Assembly: GCA_015295885.1 (NCBI GenBank) | Contig: DVEE01000314.1 | Coordinates: 1 to 7,373 of the forward strand | Source of the DNA: Leptolyngbyaceae cyanobacterium M65_K2018_010 | GTDB taxonomy: Bacteria; Cyanobacteriota; Cyanobacteriia; Phormidesmidales; Phormidesmidaceae | DNA: 7,373 nucleotides | Direction: 5' to 3' | In this document: positions 5,432-7,373 of the stretch, one piece after another | Position numbering within the stretch: the stretch's first letter is position 1 | How the letters are laid out: each line of letters begins with the position of its first letter | Program-made: the position numbers and the translations under genes | Notes under the pieces: generated by a model | The model's database searches: none | What the model saw: only the letters and a program-made list of their open reading frames with translations | What the model was told of the DNA's origin: nothing

Positions 5432-6169
5432 TTGAAGACCTTGGAAAACCATAAAGAAAAAATTCTGGTTGTAGATGATGAGGCCAGCATTCGCCGCATC
5501 CTCGAAACTCGCCTCTCCATGATTGGCTACGACGTCGTCACCGCCGCCGATGGCGAAGAAGCCCTAGAAACCTTTCGCAGCACCGATCCAGACCTGGTAG
5601 TGCTGGATGTGATGATGCCTAAGCTAGATGGCTACGGGGTCTGCCAGGAACTGCGTAAAGAGTCTGATATTCCCATTATTATGCTGACGGCCCTCGGGGA
5701 TGTGGCCGATCGCATCACGGGTCTTGAGCTGGGGGCTGACGACTACGTGGTGAAGCCCTTTTCCCCCAAGGAATTGGAAGCACGGATTCGGTCAGTGCTA
5801 CGGCGGGTGGATAAAACCGGCATGTCCGGCATCCCCAGTTCTGGGGTCATTTCCGTCAACGCTATCCGGATCGATACCAATAAGCGCCAGGTGTATAAAG
5901 GTGATGAGCGAATCCGCCTGACTGGCATGGAGTTTAGCCTGTTGGAGTTACTGGTCAGCCGGTCAGGCGAGCCCTTCTCCCGCTCCGAAATTCTGCAGGA
6001 AGTCTGGGGCTATACCCCCGAACGCCACGTCGATACCCGGGTGGTGGATGTCCACATATCTCGGTTGCGGGCCAAATTAGAGGACGACCCCAGCAACCCC
6101 GAACTGATTCTCACCGCCCGCGGCACCGGCTACCTGTTCCAGCGGATTGTAGAACCCGGCGAAGAATAG
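5432..6169 (+). CDS. rpaB: Two-component response regulator RpaB (Ycf27), OmpR family
   Basis: RpaB is the essential cyanobacterial OmpR-type regulator that, with sensor kinase Hik33/NblS, controls high-light and photosynthesis genes through HLR1 sites. The receiver domain (about 10-127) shows the acidic pair DD15-16, phospho-acceptor D59 in VVLDVMMPK, T86 in MLTALGD and K108 in VVKPFSPKE. The winged-helix DNA-binding domain (about 140-238) contains GMEFSLLELLV, RSEILQEVWGY, the recognition-helix region RVVDVHISRLRAKLE and the wing ARGTGYLF. The 245-residue length and near-consensus sequence match the family; C71 is the only cysteine. Two TTG starts are possible: 5432 (MKTLENHKEK) and 5441 (MENHKEK). 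AGGGAG at 5424-5429 is 2 nt from the first and 11 nt from the second; known family N-termini favour the second. No in-frame ATG is available. plsX follows 49 bp downstream on the same strand. Confidence 0.97.
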   Translation: MKTLENHKEKILVVDDEASIRRILETRLSMIGYDVVTAADGEEALETFRSTDPDLVVLDVMMPKLDGYGVCQELRKESDIPIIMLTALGDVADRITGLELGADDYVVKPFSPKELEARIRSVLRRVDKTGMSGIPSSGVISVNAIRIDTNKRQVYKGDERIRLTGMEFSLLELLVSRSGEPFSRSEILQEVWGYTPERHVDTRVVDVHISRLRAKLEDDPSNPELILTARGTGYLFQRIVEPGEE

Positions 6170-6186
6170 TCGGTAAGGTAGTCTGC

Positions 6187-6192
6187 TAGAAT
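6187..6192 (+). promoter_or_regulatory. Extended -10 candidate before plsX
   Basis: TGC-TAGAAT (TG at 6184-6185, hexamer 6187-6192) matches an extended -10 element in the 49 bp rpaB-plsX gap, placing a start site about 20 nt before the plsX ATG. There is no matching -35. It could give plsX-fabH transcription independent of rpaB. Confidence 0.3.
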
Positions 6193-6218
6193 TTCTGAAG
6201 GTTTTTGAGAAGTAGCAG

Positions 6219-7253
6219 ATGGGGCTCAACCGAGCATGCATTGCCATTGATGCAATGGGGGGAGACTACGCCCCAGGAGAAATCGTGGCCGGGGCCATCC
6301 GCGCCAAGGCTGAGCTAGACGTTGAGATCGCCTTGGTCGGGGATATCGACCAGATACAGGCCGCCGTAGCCAGCGTCGATCATCTCAACGGGATTGAGCT
6401 GGTTCCCGCCGAAGGCACCATTGAGATGCATGAGGAGCCCCTCAGTGCCCTCCGCCGTAAACCCCAGGCTTCGATTAATGTGGCCATGGAACTGGTCAAG
6501 CAGAGGCGGGCCGATGCGGTGGTGTCGGCGGGCCATTCTGGGGCGGCCATGGCGGCCGCTTTGCTGCGTTTAGGGCGGCTGCGCGGCATTGATCGGCCGG
6601 CAATTGGAGCGGTTTTTCCCACCGTTATAGCCAATAAGTCGGTTTTAATTCTAGACGTGGGGGCCAACGTAGACTGCCGCCCCAAGTACCTGGAACAGTT
6701 TGCCATCATGGGCACCATCTATTCCCGCTACGTGTTGGGAGTAGACAATCCCCGCGTGGGCCTGGTGAACATTGGCGAAGAGCCCAGCAAGGGAGATGAT
6801 CTATCCCTGCAGGCCCATCAGTTACTGCAGAACAATCCCAATATTCCCTTTGCGGGGAATGCGGAAGGTCGCGATATTTTATCCGGCCAGTTCGATGTGG
6901 TGGTTTGCGATGGCTTTGTCGGCAACGTGTTGCTCAAGTTTGCCGAGGCCGTGGGGGAATCTGTGCTGCAAATTTTGCGGGAAGAACTGCCCCAGGGCCT
7001 GCGCGGCAAGGTAGGAACCGCAGTGCTCAAGCCCAATCTACGGCGGATCAAACAGCGGGTTGACCACGCCGAACATGGCGGTGGTTTGTTACTGGGAGTG
7101 GCTGGCGTTACTGTAATTAGCCATGGCAGTTCCCAGGCCCCTTCAGTCTTTAACGCCATTCGCCTGGCTAAGGAAGCCGTGGACAATCGCGTTTTAGACC
7201 GCATCCAAGCCCAGTACCAGCGGGTGGCGATGCCCGCCGCAGACGGAGAATAA
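6219..7253 (+). CDS. plsX: Phosphate acyltransferase PlsX (acyl-ACP:phosphate transacylase)
   Basis: PlsX converts acyl-ACP plus inorganic phosphate to acyl-phosphate, the donor for PlsY in making lysophosphatidate at the membrane surface. The family signatures run the full length: IAIDAMGGDYAPGEIVAGA (8-26), MHEEPLSALRRKPQAS (70-85), VVSAGHSGAAMAAALLRLGR (101-120), LDVGANVDCRPKYLEQFA (145-162), VNIGEEPSKGDD (183-194), AGNAEGRDI and VCDGFVGNVLLKF (212-241), and GLLLGVAGVTVISHGSS (289-305). At 344 residues it is of normal size and looks intact. The ATG at 6219 is followed directly by the conserved N-terminus; only a weak GAGAAG precedes it. fabH begins 3 bp after the stop, so the two are likely cotranscribed and perhaps translationally coupled. 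Confidence 0.97.
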   Translation: MGLNRACIAIDAMGGDYAPGEIVAGAIRAKAELDVEIALVGDIDQIQAAVASVDHLNGIELVPAEGTIEMHEEPLSALRRKPQASINVAMELVKQRRADAVVSAGHSGAAMAAALLRLGRLRGIDRPAIGAVFPTVIANKSVLILDVGANVDCRPKYLEQFAIMGTIYSRYVLGVDNPRVGLVNIGEEPSKGDDLSLQAHQLLQNNPNIPFAGNAEGRDILSGQFDVVVCDGFVGNVLLKFAEAVGESVLQILREELPQGLRGKVGTAVLKPNLRRIKQRVDHAEHGGGLLLGVAGVTVISHGSSQAPSVFNAIRLAKEAVDNRVLDRIQAQYQRVAMPAADGE

Positions 7254-7256
7254 CCT

Positions 7257-7373
7257 GTGGAACGTTTTTTGCCCGGTGTCTCGGTGGTAGGCAGTGGTTC
7301 TGCCTGCTTGCCAGTAACGCTGACCAACGACACCCTCAGCCAGCTCGTCGACACGAGCGATGAATGGATCACC
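7257..7373 (+). CDS. fabH: 3-oxoacyl-[ACP] synthase III, KASIII (partial, N-terminal 39 codons)
   Basis: FabH condenses acetyl-CoA with malonyl-ACP to start fatty acid synthesis. Only the N-terminus is present: after a GTG start, a strand and glycine turn (GVSVVGSGSACLP, residues 7-19), then LTNDTLSQLVDTSDEWIT, the characteristic KASIII segment in which the family continues with an arginine-containing RTG motif, here beyond the edge. GGAG at 7245-7248, inside the end of plsX, is 8 nt before the GTG and fixes the start. The catalytic Cys-His-Asn residues lie outside the window. The position directly after plsX matches the common bacterial plsX-fabH order; fabD usually follows. Confidence 0.93.
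   Translation, partial: MERFLPGVSVVGSGSACLPVTLTNDTLSQLVDTSDEWIT

Noticed and set aside
6818..7372. Long minus-strand open frame opposite plsX and fabH
   Set aside because: The plus strand encodes clear PlsX and FabH motifs across the same bases; this frame is a GC-driven shadow.
1..7373. tRNA, rRNA, CRISPR array, transposase or insertion-sequence ends
   Set aside because: I looked for cloverleaf arms, regularly spaced repeats, transposase motifs and terminal inverted repeats and saw none; nearly all of the window is accounted for by housekeeping genes.

Overview
The window looks like ordinary chromosomal DNA of a cyanobacterium. Three things point there: a near-canonical RpaB (Ycf27) response regulator, eight copies of the cyanobacterial HIP1 octamer GCGATCGC in 7.4 kb, and a cyanobacterial-style LipB and long HPF (LrtA). 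The DNA is GC-rich by eye (not computed). I would guess a Leptolyngbya/Nodosilinea-like lineage, but the sequence alone does not prove that.

Layout. (1) 1-1013, minus strand: the N-terminal 337 residues of an unrecognised proline-rich protein with one membrane segment; its 3' end is outside the window. (2) 1108-1752, plus: a DciA-like (DUF721) protein with a C-terminal cysteine cluster, divergent from (1). (3) 1538-2338, minus: lipB, octanoyltransferase, convergent with (2) and overlapping it by 215 bp, which is unusual. (4) 2504-3145, plus: hpf/lrtA, the long ribosome hibernation factor. (5) 3323-3595, minus: grxC, a dithiol glutaredoxin. (6) 3674-5131, minus: radA, a DNA recombination ATPase. 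(7) A 300 bp divergent intergenic region, 5132-5431. (8) 5432 (or 5441)-6169, plus: rpaB. (9) 6219-7253, plus: plsX. (10) 7257 to the right edge, plus: the first 39 codons of fabH.

How they work together. plsX and fabH lie 3 bp apart and form a lipid-synthesis operon: FabH starts fatty acid elongation and PlsX passes acyl chains from ACP to phosphate for phospholipid synthesis. rpaB lies 49 bp upstream on the same strand and may share transcripts with them. radA and grxC are co-oriented 78 bp apart. The rest are single housekeeping genes: helicase loading, lipoate attachment, ribosome hibernation and thiol redox control.

I saw no mobile element, CRISPR array, RNA gene or obvious new defence or biosynthetic system. 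The points most worth a second look are the lipB/dciA antisense overlap, C9 homopolymer runs inside two reading frames, the unrecognised left-edge protein, and short repeats and a LexA-box-like site in the intergenic regions.
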